Shown here: positions 49,011-63,800 of the stretch, piece after piece | Layout of the letters: each line of letters begins with the position of its first letter | Position numbering within the stretch: position 1 is the first letter of the stretch | Assembly: GCA_036872755.1 (NCBI GenBank) | Contig: JAVHNS010000006.1 | Coordinates: 124,001 to 188,000, forward strand | From: Orbilia blumenaviensis | Lineage: Eukaryota > Ascomycota > Orbiliomycetes > Orbiliales > Orbiliaceae | DNA length: 64,000 bases | Direction of reading: 5' to 3' | Notes under the pieces: generated by a model | The model's database searches: none | What the model saw: only the letters and a program-made list of their open reading frames with translations | Told to the model about the DNA's origin: nothing | Made by a program: the position numbers and the translations under genes

Positions 49011-52000
49011 GCTTTTTGATTTTTCACTTACAACAGCCTTAATATAAAAAAAATAGCTATTTTATTACCACTACAGTATACCATTATCACCAATATTTCA
49101 ATTTAATTGAAATAATTATAAAATTTATATTAAAAATCTTATTTTTAATAAAAAACAAAATTAAAAAAAAATACTTCAATTATTAAATAAAAAAACAACT
49201 ATTATTAATATAAAAAACATTAAACTAAACCTATATAACCTTAATTGTTAAATTGTAAATTAAAATTTTAAATTAATAAATCAAAATAAAAATTTTTATA
49301 AAATTATTTTGCAAAAAAAAATACTTAATTTACTATATAATAAAATTATTATTATTTAAAATATTAAAATTATAAAAATTATAAAATAATATAAAATATT
49401 AAATAAAATATATATAAAAATAATATTAAAAATTTAAAAAATTTATTTTAATAAAATTTTTAATCAATTAAAAAATTTATAATATTAATATAATATTTTT
49501 TTAAAAATATAAATAAATAAAAAAAAATATAATTAATAAATAACTAAAATTATAGTATAAATAAAATTTAAAAATAGTAATTTAATATTAAAAAAATAAA
49601 AATATAATATTTTACAATTAAAATTAATTTATTTAAATTATTTTATCATATATAATATAATAAAAAATTTTTTATAAAAATTAAATTTAATTAATATAAA
49701 AAATTATTTATATAAAAAATATTATTAAAAAAAAAAATTCCAAATTATTAAATTAAATATTATTTAATTTTTAAATAATTATAATAAATTTTATTTATTT
49801 AGTTTTTAAATATATAATTTTATTAACATATATTTTTAATATATAATATATATTTTTATAAATATTAATAATTATATTAAATTTTTAATTATAAAATATT
49901 TTTTATAAACTATTAAATATTAAAAATTCATATTAAAAATAATAAAAATTAATAAAAAAATTAAAATTTTATTAATTATTAAAATATAATTTATTTTTTA
50001 ATAAATAGTAATTAATAATCTGATATCATTACATTAATATTATTAATAAAAATTAAATATTTAAAACATCAAAATTAAATTTTTCTAGAATTAAATAATT
50101 ATAAGTATTATTAACAATTACTATAAACTATTTACTATATATAAAAATAAAGAAATATTTAATAATTTTTAAATTAATATTATTACTCTTTAATATATTT
50201 ACATAAATAATTTAAAAAAAACTATTATTATATTTATCAATACATATAATATTAAATAAATTTTTTATTAATAAAAAAAAAATTATTACTTTATAACAAA
50301 TAAATTTTATAAATTATTCTAAAATTTATTTTTAAAAATCATAAACTAAAAAATATTAATTAATAAAAATTTCATAAATCAAATACTCATTTAATTATTT
50401 ATTTAAAATTTTAATATTTATATTTATTTTAATATTTATATTATTTATATTAAAATTTTTAAATAATATTATTTTTTTTTAAAATATAATAAATTAATTA
50501 AAAAAAAAAATTTTTATAAAATTTTATATTTAATATTAAAATTAAAATTTAAAAATTATAAACACAAATATAAAATTTTTTCTAATATAATAATATTAAT
50601 TAACTAAAAAAATTAATTATGAAAATAATAAAAAAAATTAGAAATAAATCCAAATAATATAAAATAAAAATTGGAAAATTTACTAATTTCTAATAAAAAT
50701 AAAAATTTTAATTTATTATTTAATTATAAAAAAATTTTAAATATATAATATTTAAATAAAAATTTAAAAAATAAAAATTTTTAAAAAAAAAAATATAAAA
50801 TAAAATTATAAAAAATAAAAAAAAAAATAAAAAAAAAAAAATAAAATATATATTAAATATATTTAATTATATAATTAAAATTTAAAATTAAAAAATATAT
50901 TTTAAAATTATAAAATATAAAAAAAAATATTTTAATCTTATTTTTAAAATTATTTTTATTATTTTTAATTTTTAATAATTTTTTTATTTAAAAATTCTTA
51001 AATTTAGAATTTTAAATTAATTATAATTGGTTTTTAAAATTAATTAATATGTAATTTATCATTTTTAATTTAAATTTTATATTGAATTTAAATTTGAAAA
51101 TTATTAATTAAAAATTTTTTTTAATATTATTCTTTATTTTTAGATTTATTTATTATTATTTTAATTTTAATATATTTATTGTTTTTATATATTATTTAAT
51201 TTTAAAAATTAATTAATTTATTTTTAATTTATTTTATAAAATTAAAAATAATTTATTAATAAAAAATTAATATAAATAAAATTTGTTTTAAATATATTAT
51301 ATTTATATTATATATTATAATTAAAAAGATTATTTTTAATTAAATATTTAAATATTCTTTAATAATATAATAAAAATTTATATTTTTAAATAATTTTTAC
51401 ATAATATATATTTTTATTATATTATAAATATTTTATATATTTTTTTTAATATTTTTAATTTTAAAAATCTATATATAAAAAATATTATATTAAAAATTTT
51501 ATATTTAAAAATAATATAAAATATTTTTTTATTAAATTATATATATAATAAACATATTTTAATAAAAAAACCAATTATAATTAAAAATCTTTTCTAATAA
51601 AATAATTTTATAACTTATATTTTTTATAAGTTTTATAATAATTTTTAAATTAATTTCTAAAAAAATTATTAAAGTTATTAATTTATTTTTATATTTTCTT
51701 GAAATATTAATAAAAATTAATATTATTAATATAATAATATTAAATATTAAAATATATAAAAATTTTATTTTAATAATTATAATTTGAAAAATAATAGATT
51801 TTAAATTTTTTAATATATATGGTAAATTTTTATAAATATTTTTTTTAATAATAATCTGATCCTTTTTTTTAAATATATTAAAATTTTATTTAATTTTAAT
51901 AATAGAAAATTTAATATTTTAAATTATAAAATTATTTATTAATATAATTAAATTTTTATTAAATATAACAATAATTTTAAAAATAATATTAAAATATCAA

Positions 52001-52571
52001 ATAATTATTTTTTTTTTAATAAACTTATCACATCCAAAACAAAAATTATTATTTGAAATTAATATTTAATTATAACTAGTGTAAAAATTTGGAGGTATTA
52101 AAAGATAAATAATTAAATAAAAAATATGATTTTAAACAAAAATTTAAAATTTAATAATATTAAAATATAAAAAAAAAAAAAAAGAAATTGATTTTTTATT
52201 TATATTATTTTAATTTCAGATATTTAAATTTTCCAAATCACTATTATAATAAAATAAAAAAATTATTATTATATTTTAATATTATAAAATTATATATTTA
52301 ATACAAATTATTAACAACCTAAAAATTTATAAATTAAATTTTTTTAAATATTAATTCTTTTTTTCCCATTTTTATTTTTTAATTAAATATATAATTAATA
52401 ATTAATTTTTTTAAATTTTTAAATTTTAAATTAAAATTTACTTACTCAATCATAATTATAATAACCAACATCTTACTTCTATTAACCCAACTTCCAATTT
52501 AAAACACTCTTACCCCAAATTTCTTTTAATTTTTTATTATAAATCTTTTAATTAATAATGTTTAATAAAAT

Positions 52572-53128
52572 TGTTACACCTGTCCCGGGTATTTCCTGAA
52601 TAAAAAATTTTTAAAATAACTTAGCATTTTTTAACTAATTATATTTTTAATTTAAAATATTTAGATTATTTTTTTAAAATAAATTAAATTAAATATAAAA
52701 ATATTAAATAATATAATTTTTAATATAAAAATATTAAATTTAATAAATAAAAATAATAAATAAAATATATTAAATATTAATAAATTAATTAATAAAATTT
52801 AAAAAAGAATTTTAAAACTACTATTATTTAAAAATTTTTATATATATAAATATTATTTATATAAATATAAATTATTTATAAATTTAAATATTATATATTT
52901 TAAAAAACATTATATATATATAATATATTAAATTATATATAATATTTTTTATATAATTTATTTTAAAAATTATATTATTAATATAATATAATTTAATCTA
53001 TTTTTTTTTAATATAATTTTCTTTTATTAAATATTTATAATAAAAATTATTTTAATATAAGAAATAATTTATAAAAATAAATTTATATTTAATATATTAA
53101 AATATATTTAATATAATTAATTATAATA
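52572..53128 (-). repeat. Inverted copy of the 557-base LTR
   Basis: Read on the minus strand it starts TATTATAATT, the decayed form of TGTCATGGCC, and ends GGGACAGGTGTAACA, the best preserved 3' end of the three copies. It is 557 bases, equal to the LTR at 54101. Neither flank matches the internal region that follows the other LTRs, so it looks like a solo or truncated copy. No clear target-site duplication survives. Confidence 0.75.
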
Positions 53129-54100
53129 TTATCTTTTTTTTTAAAAAAAATTTTTAAAAAAAAAATTTTTATATAAGATTTTCTTATATATAAAAAATAT
53201 AATAAAATTAAATAAAAAATTTTTATATAAAATTTATTTATAAAATTTTATTATATAAAAAAATTGTTTAAAAGAAATTTATATATAAAAATTTTTATAT
53301 TTAAAAATTTAATTTTTATATTTAAAAATTTAATTTTTATAATTATATTATATAATTATATAATTAAAATTAAATATAAATAATTATAATTTGTATTATA
53401 ATTAAATTTTAAAACTTAAATTATAAAATATTCTTTTATATATATAAATAAATATTAAATTTTTTATTTTAATTATATAATAAAATATAATTTAAAAATT
53501 TAAAAAAAAATTAAAAAATTATGTCTAAATAAAATAAAAAAAAATCATTTTTTTTAAATAATTCAAATTAAAAAATTTGAAAATTATAATTTTATATTTT
53601 ATTATATTATAAATGGTTATATTTATATTATATTGGAAAAAAAACATTAAATATAAAGTTTATTATAAATAAAATAAAATAAAAAAATATAATATAATTT
53701 TTTATAAATAATTTTTTATTTTTTTTTATTTTATAAAATATTTTTAATTTAAAATTTTTAGTAAATTATATTGCAAAAATTTAAAACAAAAAATTTAAAA
53801 AATTAGAAAAAATTTTTATTTAATATAAAATAATATATTAAAAAGTTATTAAAAATTAAATAAAGTTTATAAAACTTTTAACTAAATTTAATATTATTAT
53901 AATTAAATTAAAATATTAATTTATTAAAATTTTAATAATTATATAAAAGTATTAAAAATCTTTTTTTTATAAAAAATAAAAAATTATAAAAAATAATATA
54001 ATATTTGAAAATAATTTAATTATTAAAAAAAAAATTAATAAAAATTTATTAATATTTAATAAAATATTTAATTTTTTTTATAATATTTTAATAAATATAA

Positions 54101-54657
54101 TATCACAACCAGCCATACTAGGTATATCTTAACATATTAAACATAAATTCATTTTCATAAGTTATTTCTTATATTAAGATGATTTTTATTATAAATATTT
54201 GGTAGAAGAAAATTATATTAAAAAGAAATAAATTAAATTATATTATATTAATAATACAATTTCCAAAATAAATTATACAAAAAATATTATATATAATTTA
54301 ATATATTATGTATATATAATATTTTTTAAAATATATAATATTTAAATTTATAAATAATTTATATTTATATAAATAATATTTATATATATAAAAATTTTTA
54401 AATAATAATAATTTTAAAATTTTTTTTTAGATTTTATTAATTAATTTATTAATATTTAATATATTTTATTTATTATTTTTATTTATTAAATTTAATATTT
54501 TTTTATTAAAAATTATATTATTTAATATTTTTATATTTAATTTAATTTATTTTAAAAAAATAATCTAAATATTTTAAATTAAGAATATAATTAATTAAAA
54601 AATCTTAAACTATTTTAAGAATTTCCTATTTAAAAAATATTTAAAATAAGTGTAATA
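54101..54657 (+). repeat. LTR copy 1 (5' LTR of tandem unit 1)
   Basis: Starts TATCACAACCAGCCATACTA and ends AAGTGTAATA. It aligns base for base with the copy at 60315 and with the reverse complement of 52572-53128. Differences are transitions, for example TGTCATGGCC becoming TATCACAACC. Confidence 0.8.
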
Positions 54658-57600
54658 TTTTAATTAATCTAATTTTTAACAATAAAATAAAAATTATATG
54701 TTAAATAATAACAATAATACCAAATATTATAATTTTTATAATATTATTTATAAAATAAAAAATAATCTTTTTAATAAAATAATATATTTATTAATTATAA
54801 TTTAAAATTAATAAACATAAATAAAAAAATTATTTATAAAATAAATTAAATTATTTTTTTTAAAACTAATTATTAATAATAAAAATTTAAAATTAATATA
54901 AATTAATATTTTATTTAAATAATATAAAAATATTAAATACATTAATATTATAATTAAAATATAATTAATATTAAATTATTTTTAAAAATATAAATAATTA
55001 TTTAATATAATATTAAATTTATTTAATATAATAACTAATATAAAAGAATTTTTAAATAAATAAATTTTACTAATTATAAAAAATTTTATAATAAAAATAA
55101 TTATTTTAAAAATAAAATATAAGTAAATTATTATAAATAAGGAAAAAATATTTTTATAAAAATAATTAAAATATAAAATTTTTAAAATAAATTATAATAA
55201 AAAAAAAGTTAAAATTAATATTAATAAAATATTTAAAATTAAAAATCTAATAAAATATTTTAATAAATTTAAAAAAATTGATTATTTTTTTTATTAATTT
55301 TTAATTTATTTTGAAATATAAAATAATAAATTTTTAAATAATAAATTTAAAATTATTTTTATAAAAATATACTTAAAAAATTTAATTTTTTAAATATTTA
55401 TTAATTATAATAATTATTATATTAAAAATAAAATTACTTTTAATATTTATATTTTTAAAATTATAATAAATTTTAAAAAATTTATTATATTTTTTAAATA
55501 ATAATACAAAAAAAATAATAAAATTAACAAAATTTATAAAAATTTTAAAAAATTTAAATAAATTAATTTAATTTATAAATATTTTTATAAATTTAATTAA
55601 ATTATTTTTTTTATTAAATAAAATGAATTTAATATTATTTATTAAATTTAAGAAAAATTAAAATTAAAATTAAAAATTTAAATCCTTTTTAAAAAATAAT
55701 AATTTAGAAAATTTCTTAAATATATAAAAATATAAAAAATAATTATTAAAATTAATAATATTTATTAATAAAATAAATATAATTAAAAAAAAAAAAATTT
55801 TTATAATTATAATTTTAAAAAAAATAAAAATAAAAAGAAAATATTTTAAAACTAAAATAATAAAAAAAATAAAAATTAATATAAGAATAAAAATAAAAAT
55901 TTTATTTTAAATAAAATTTTTAATTTAATTTTTATAAATCTTAATATAATTTAATATAATTATTTATATAATAAAAAATTTAAAAAATTAAAATTTAATA
56001 ATTTTATTTATTATAATTATAATAAATTTAAATATATTATTAAAAATTATAATAAATTATAATAAAATAATATATTTTAATAATATAAAAATATTAAATT
56101 TATAAATATTAATTTTTTATTATTATTTATTATAAAAAAAATTTAAATAATATATTAATTTATTTTTTAAAAGATTAAATAATTTTAATAATAAATTTTT
56201 AAATAAACTTCAAATTATTTAACCATTTTTAATTAATTTATAAACATTTTTAAATTTACTATTTAAAAAAAAAAAATTAAACTTAAAATTATTTTAATCA
56301 TTTATAATTTAATTTTTTAAAAATATTATTAATTTTAAAATAATCTAATATTTAAAATTTATTTAAATTATAAAAAATATTTTAATAAAAAATTTTTTTA
56401 AAAATATATATTTAAAAAAATTTATTATATTTATTTAATTTATATTAATTTTATACCATAAAATTTTAAAATTTATTTATAATTTATTAATATAATAAAA
56501 AACTTCTTTATTAAAATAAATTTATTATTTATTTATAATTAAATTTTTTATAAATAAAAAGATTTTTTTATAAAATACTCAAATAATAAAAAAGAAATTT
56601 ATAAAAAAGTTTTTTTTAACTTTTTAATTATATTTTATAAAAATTAAAATAATAATAAAATTTTTATTTTTAAAATTTATATTAATAATATAATTTTTAT
56701 AAAATTTACAAAAAAATAAATCTAATATATAAATTATTAAAAAAAAATTTATAATTAATATAAAAATTATAATTATATAATTTAAAATTAATTAAATTAT
56801 AAATATTTAAATTATTATATTATTTTTATTATTAAATATATTGAATATAGATATATTAAAAATTAAAAATAGTTTTTTTTTAAGAAATATTAAAATATTT
56901 TTTTTTATATTAATAATAATTTTTATAAAATTAACTTTATAAAAAATTAAAAAATTTATTATAAAAAAATTAAAAATATTAATTCTCTTTTTACTTATAA
57001 ATAAATTAATAAAATTAAATATATTATTTTAAAATATTAAAAAATTATTTCTAATTATTATTTATATAAAAACCAATTTTTAAATATAAAATTTTATAAT
57101 TATACTTTTTATTTTTATAATTTTTATTATAATAAATAAAACTTATATATTAAACATTTCAACTTCATCCAATTTATTTTTTATAATTTTAATATTTTTT
57201 TTAATTATAAAAAATGTTTTTATTAATATTTTTTTTAAATTATTATTTAATTTTTAATTTATTAAAATATTTATATTATTTAATTTAATATTAATTATAA
57301 AAAAAAAACTATAAAATATTATAAAAAAAATAAATATTATTATATAATTAATATTAAATATATTACTAAATATAATTTAATAAAAAAAAAGAATTGTTAA
57401 TATTAATTCTATAAAAAATTAATTGTTTATTTATTTTATAAAAAATATGATTTTTATATTAATTATATTTGAAAATATATTATTTTTATTAAAAATTTTT
57501 ATGTTTTAAAAATTAAATTAAATATTTAAAACATAAGATAATGATATATATATTATTAAAATTTTATTTTTAATATTTAACTTAATTTTAAATATTATTT

Positions 57601-60314
57601 TTAAAAAAATTATTTTAATTATAAATAAAATAATTTTGTTTTATTTTATTATTAACTTAAAATTATTAATTTTAAATAAAGTTATTTTAAATTAAAATTT
57701 AATAAATTTCTTTATATTAATAAAATTAAATTTACTAATATTTATAAAAAAATAAATATAAAAAGAAAAAATTAAAAAAATTTTAAAATTCAATACTATT
57801 TAAAAAATTTAAATTATATATTATTAAAAATAAATTATTTAAATAATTTTTTTTATAATTAATTAAAAATTATTTTTTTTTATTAATTAATATTAATAAA
57901 AATTTTAATATATTTTTATTAAATTATAAAGTAAAAAATTTATTTATTTATTTTAAAATTATTAAATAATTTAAATTATTTTATATTTAGAAATTTTAAA
58001 AAATATATATTATTGTTTTTAATAATAATTTTTTTAAAATAATTATTTATAAAATTATTTTTATATTTTTTATAAATAAATATTTGGAAATAATTATGAT
58101 AAATATTTTAAAAATTTTTTATAAATTAATTTTTAAATTTTCTTAATTAAAAAAATATAATTTAAATATTAACTAAAAAATTTGATATTTTAAATTTTTA
58201 AAATATAATTATAAAAAAATTTATTTTAAAATTTAATTAAATAATTAATTTTTAAAAAAAGTTTATCACCAACTTATTTAATATATATTATAAAAAAAAA
58301 TTAATAATTATTTTTCAAACAAACCCCATTCCATAAAATATATTTTTTTTAAAATATAAAAAATTAATAAAAAAAAAAAAAAAATTTTAAATTAAATTTT
58401 TAAAAATAATAAATTAATTTTTTAATTTTTAAATAAAAAAAATTTTTTATTAAAAATTAATCAATTTATATATTATATTTTTTTAAAAAAAAAAATTTAA
58501 TTAAAATTTTTATTTATATATATATATATAAAAAAAAAAACTATAATTTTATATAAATATATTAATAAAAATTTTTATAATAAATTTATATAATTTTTTA
58601 ATTTATTTATAAAATATTTTATATTATTTATATTAAAATTTAATAAAAAATTATAAATATATATTAATTACAAAAGTTTAAATAATATTATAATTAAAAA
58701 TATTAAATTTTTATTATTAATAAATAAATTTTTTAATTATTTAACAAAAATAAATTACTTTACTAAATTAAATATTATTAATATTTATTATAATATTAAA
58801 ATAAATTTAAAAAAAAAATAAAAAATAATTTTTTAATATTATTATAATTTATTTAAATATTTAATTATATTATTTAAATTAATTAATATATTAATTTTTT
58901 TTTAAATTTTTATAAATTATATATTTTAAAAATATATAAATATTATTTATATTATTTATTTAAATAATATTTTAATTTTTAACAAAATATTAAAAAAATA
59001 TAAGAAAAATATTAATATAATATTAAAATTTTTTCAAAACTACAATTTATATATAATATTAAATAAATTAAAATTTACTATTACTAAATACAAATTTTTA
59101 AAAATTATAATTATTTTAAATAGAATTAAAATAAACTTAAAAAAAATTCAAATTATTCAAAATTAACCTTTTTTTAAAAATATTAAAAAAATATAATTAT
59201 TTTTTAAATTTTATAATTATTATTAATAATTTATTTAAAAATATAATTTTATATTAAGAATATTTTTTAAATTTATTAAAAAATAATTAAAATTTAAAAT
59301 AATATTTAAAAAAATTTAAATTTTTAAAATTTTTAAAAAATTTTTTATTTTCATTTTTATTTTTAAATTTTACAATTTAAAATTATTTATTAAAATTAAA
59401 ATTAATATTTTTATAATAATATTAAAAGTTTATTTATTTTAATTTTATAAAAATAAATAATAATATTTTATTATTTATATTTTTTATAAATTTAATATTA
59501 TATAATTATAATATATTATTTATAATAAAAAATTAATAATTATTATAAAAGCATATTAAAAATAATATATTTATTTTTAAAACAAAAAATTTTTTATAAT
59601 TTTATTTAATTATAAAAATTTTATTTATTTTTTAATTATAAAAAAATTTAATAAATAATAAATTTAATAGTAAAAACTTTTTAATAAATATAATATAAAA
59701 ATAATATATTTTAAAAAAAAAAAAAATATTTTTATAAATATAATAAATAAAAAATTAAATTTTATTAAAAATATTAAATTTAATAAAAAAATAATTTTTA
59801 AATATAATAATATTAAAAATTAAATTTTTATAAATAAATTCCTAAATTTAATAAAATATAATATTAAAAATAATCTTTAATAAAAAATTTTTAAAACTTA
59901 TAAATAAAATTTTATTATATAATAAATTTTAAAAAAAAAAAATATATTTTTTTATTTTAAATTAATTAATAGAATTATCATATTTTAAAATTTATTTTAT
60001 ATTCTAATTAAAAAATTTTAAAAAGAAATTATTTTTTTATATTATAATTATTTAATTCATAATTATTTAAAAATTAACTATATTTAAAAATTTATTATAA
60101 AAATTTATTTCTAACTTTAGATAAAAAAGCAAATTAAAAAATATATCAAAATTTATAATTTTTATTATAAAAATAAATTTAATCATTATAAATTTTATAA
60201 AACTTTTTAATTATATAATATATTAAATACATTTTTTAAAATTATTATTTATAATTTTATACAAAAAATATTTTTAATATAAAATTTTTTTATTAACAAA
60301 TTATATAACAAAAT

Positions 60315-60869
60315 TGTCATGGCCAGCCATACTAGATATGTCTTGGCATATTAAACATAAGCCCATTTAACTCTGGATTCAGCTCACAAATCAGATTTAC
60401 AATATAAATATTCAAAAAACAAGTTTGGGAATAAACCAAACCAAAACTGAACCATTTACAAATATATTATTACAACAACACATTTGATTGTTAAATTTGC
60501 TTAACATATTGAATAAACAAAAACACACTCAACACCATTTTAACATTTAATATTTATATTTATAAATAATTTATATTTATATGAATAATATTTATATATA
60601 TAAAAATCTTTAAATAATAATAATTTTAAAATTTTTTCTTAAATTCCATTAATCAATTTATTAATACTTAATATACTTTATTTACTACCTTTATCCATTA
60701 AACCTAATATTTTCATATTAAAAATTACATTATTTAATATCTTTATATTTAACCTAGCTTACTTTAAAAAAATAATCTAAATATTTTAGATTAAAAATAT
60801 AATTAACTAAAAAATACTAAATTATTTTAAGAATTTTTTATTTAAAAAATATTTAAAATAAATATAATA
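60315..60869 (+). repeat. LTR copy 2 (shared by tandem units)
   Basis: Starts TGTCATGGCCAGCCATACTA, the least damaged 5' end, and ends AATATAATA where the inverted copy has GGTGTAACA. It keeps many C on the plus strand but hardly any G. It serves as 3' LTR of unit 1 and 5' LTR of unit 2. Confidence 0.8.
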
Positions 60870-63800
60870 TTTTGATTAATCTGATTCTTAATAATAAAGC
60901 AAAAATTATATATCAAATAATAATAATAATATTAAATATTACAACTTTTATAATATTACTTACAAAATAAAAAACAATCTTTTTAATAAAATAATATATT
61001 TATTAATTATAACTTAAAATTAATAAATATAAATAAAAAAATTATTTACAAAATAAATTAAATTATTTTTTTTAAAATTAATTATTAATAATAAAAATTT
61101 AAAATTAATATAAATCAATAATTTGTTTAAATAATATAAAAATACTAAATATATTAATATTACAATTAAAATATAGTTAATACTAAATTATTTTTAAAAA
61201 TATAAATAATTATTTAACATAATATTAAATTTATTTAATATAATAATTAATATAAAAAAATCTTTAAATAAATAAATTTTATTATTAATTATAAAAAATT
61301 TTATTAAAAAAATAGTTAATATAAAAAATAAATATAAATAAATTATTATAAATAAAAAAAAAATATTTTTATAAAAACAATTAAAATATAATATTTTTAA
61401 AATAAATTATAATAAAAAAAAAATTAAAATTAATATTAATAAAATATCTAAAATTAAAAATTTAATAAAATACTTTAATAAATTTAAAAAAATTGATCAC
61501 TTTTTTTACCAACTTTTAACCCATTTTAAAATACAAAATAATAAATTTTTAAATAATAAAATCAAAATTATTTTTATAAAAATATATTTAAAAAATTTAA
61601 TTTTTTAAATATTTATTAACTACAATAATTATTATATTAAAAATAAATTTATCTTTAATATTTATATTTTCAAAATTATAATAAATTATAAAAAATTTAT
61701 TATTTTTTTTAAATAATAATATAAAGAAAACAATAAAGTTAATAAAATTTATAAAAATTTTAAAAAATTTAAATAAATTAATTTAATTTATAAATATTTT
61801 TATAAATTTAATTAAATTATTTTTTTTATTAAATAAAATAAATTTAATATTATTTATTAAGTTTAAAAAAAATTAAAATTAAAATTAAAAATTTAAATTT
61901 TTTTTAAAAAATAATAATTTGGAAAATTTCTAAAATAAATAAAAATATAAAAAATAATTATTAAAATTAATAATATTTATTAATATAATAAGTATAATTA
62001 AAAAAAAAAAAACTTTTATAATTATAATTTTAAAAAAAATAAAAATAAAAAAAAAATATTTTAAAATTAAAATAATAAAAAAAACAAAAATTAGTGTAAG
62101 AATAAAAATAAAAATTTTATTTTAAATAAAATTTTTAAATTAGTTTTTATAAATTTTAATATAATTTAATATAATTATTTATATAATAAAAAATTTAAAA
62201 AATTAAAATTTAATAATTTTATTTATTATAATTATAATAAATTAAAATATATTATTAAAAATTATAAAAAATCATAATAAAATAATATATTTTAATAATG
62301 TAAAAATATTAAATTTATAAATATTAATTTTTTATTATTATTTATTATAAAAAAAATTTAAATAATATATTAGTTTATTTTTTAAAAAATTAAATAATTT
62401 TAATAGTGAATTTTTAAATAAATTTTAAATTGTTTAATTATTTTTAATTAATTTATAAATATTTTTGAATTTATTATTTAAGAAAAAAAAACTAAATTTA
62501 AAATTGTTTTAATTATTTATAATTTAATTTTTTAAAAATATTATTAATTTTGAAATAATCTAATATTTAAAATTTATTTAAATTATGAAAGGTGTTTTAA
62601 TAAACAATTTATTTAGGAATATATGTTTGAAGGAATTTATTATATTTGTTTAGTTTATATTGATTTTATATTATGAAATTTTAAGGTTTATTTATGATTT
62701 ATTAATATAATAAAAGATTTTTTTATTAAAATGGATTTATTATTTATTTATGATTAAATTTCTTATAGATAAGAAGATTTTTTTATGGAATATTTAAATA
62801 ATAAAGAGGAAACTTATAAAAAAATCTTTTTTAATTTTTTAATTATATTTTATAAGAATTGGGATGATGATGAAACTTTTATTTTTGAAATTTATATTAA
62901 TAATATAATTTGTATAAAATTTAAAAAAAAATAAGTTTAATATATAAATTATTAAAAAAAAATTTATAATTAATGTAAAAATTACAATTATATAATTTAA
63001 AATTAATTAAATTTTAGATATTTAAATTATTATATTATTTTTATTATTGGATATATTAAATATAAATATATTAAAAATTAAAAATAGTTTTTTTTTAAAA
63101 AATATTAAAATATTTTTTTTTATATTAATAATAATTTTTATAAAATTAATTTTGTAAAAAATTAGAAAATTTATTATAAAAGAATTAAAAATATTAATTT
63201 TTTTTTTATTTATAAATAAATTAATAAAATTGGATATATTATTTTAAAATATTAGGAAATTGTTTTCAATTGTTATTTATATAAAAATTGATTTTTAAAT
63301 ATAAAATTTTATGATTATGTTTTTTATTTTTGTAATTTTTGTTATAATAAATAGAGTTTATATATTAAATATTTTAATTTTATTTAATTTATTTTTTATA
63401 ATTTTAATATTTTTTTTAATTATAAAAAATATTTTTATTAATATTTTTTTTAAATTATTATTTAATTTTTAATTTATTAAAATATTTATATTATTTAATT
63501 TAATATTAATTATAAGAAAGAAATTATAGAATATTATTAAAAAAATAAATATTATTATATAATTAATATTAAATATATTATTAAATATAATTTAATTAAA
63601 AAAAAAATTATTAATATTAATTTTATAAAAAATTAATTATTTATTTATTTTATAAAAAATATAATTTTTATATTAATTATATTTAAAAATATATTATTTT
63701 TATTAAAAATTTTTATATTTTAAAAATTAAATTAAATATTTAAAATATAAAATAATAATATATATATTATTAAAATTTTATTTTTAATATTTAATTTAAT

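Larger units (their letters stand above)
54101..60869 (+). mobile_element. RIP-destroyed LTR retrotransposon, unit 1
   Basis: Two direct 555-557-base LTRs (54101-54657 and 60315-60869) enclose about 5.66 kb of internal sequence. Size and layout fit an ordinary LTR retrotransposon, but no gag, protease, reverse transcriptase or integrase motif can be read because nearly all C and G are gone, so Gypsy versus Copia cannot be decided. The orientation is taken from the TG...CA ends only. The internal sequence recurs after the second LTR. Confidence 0.7.
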
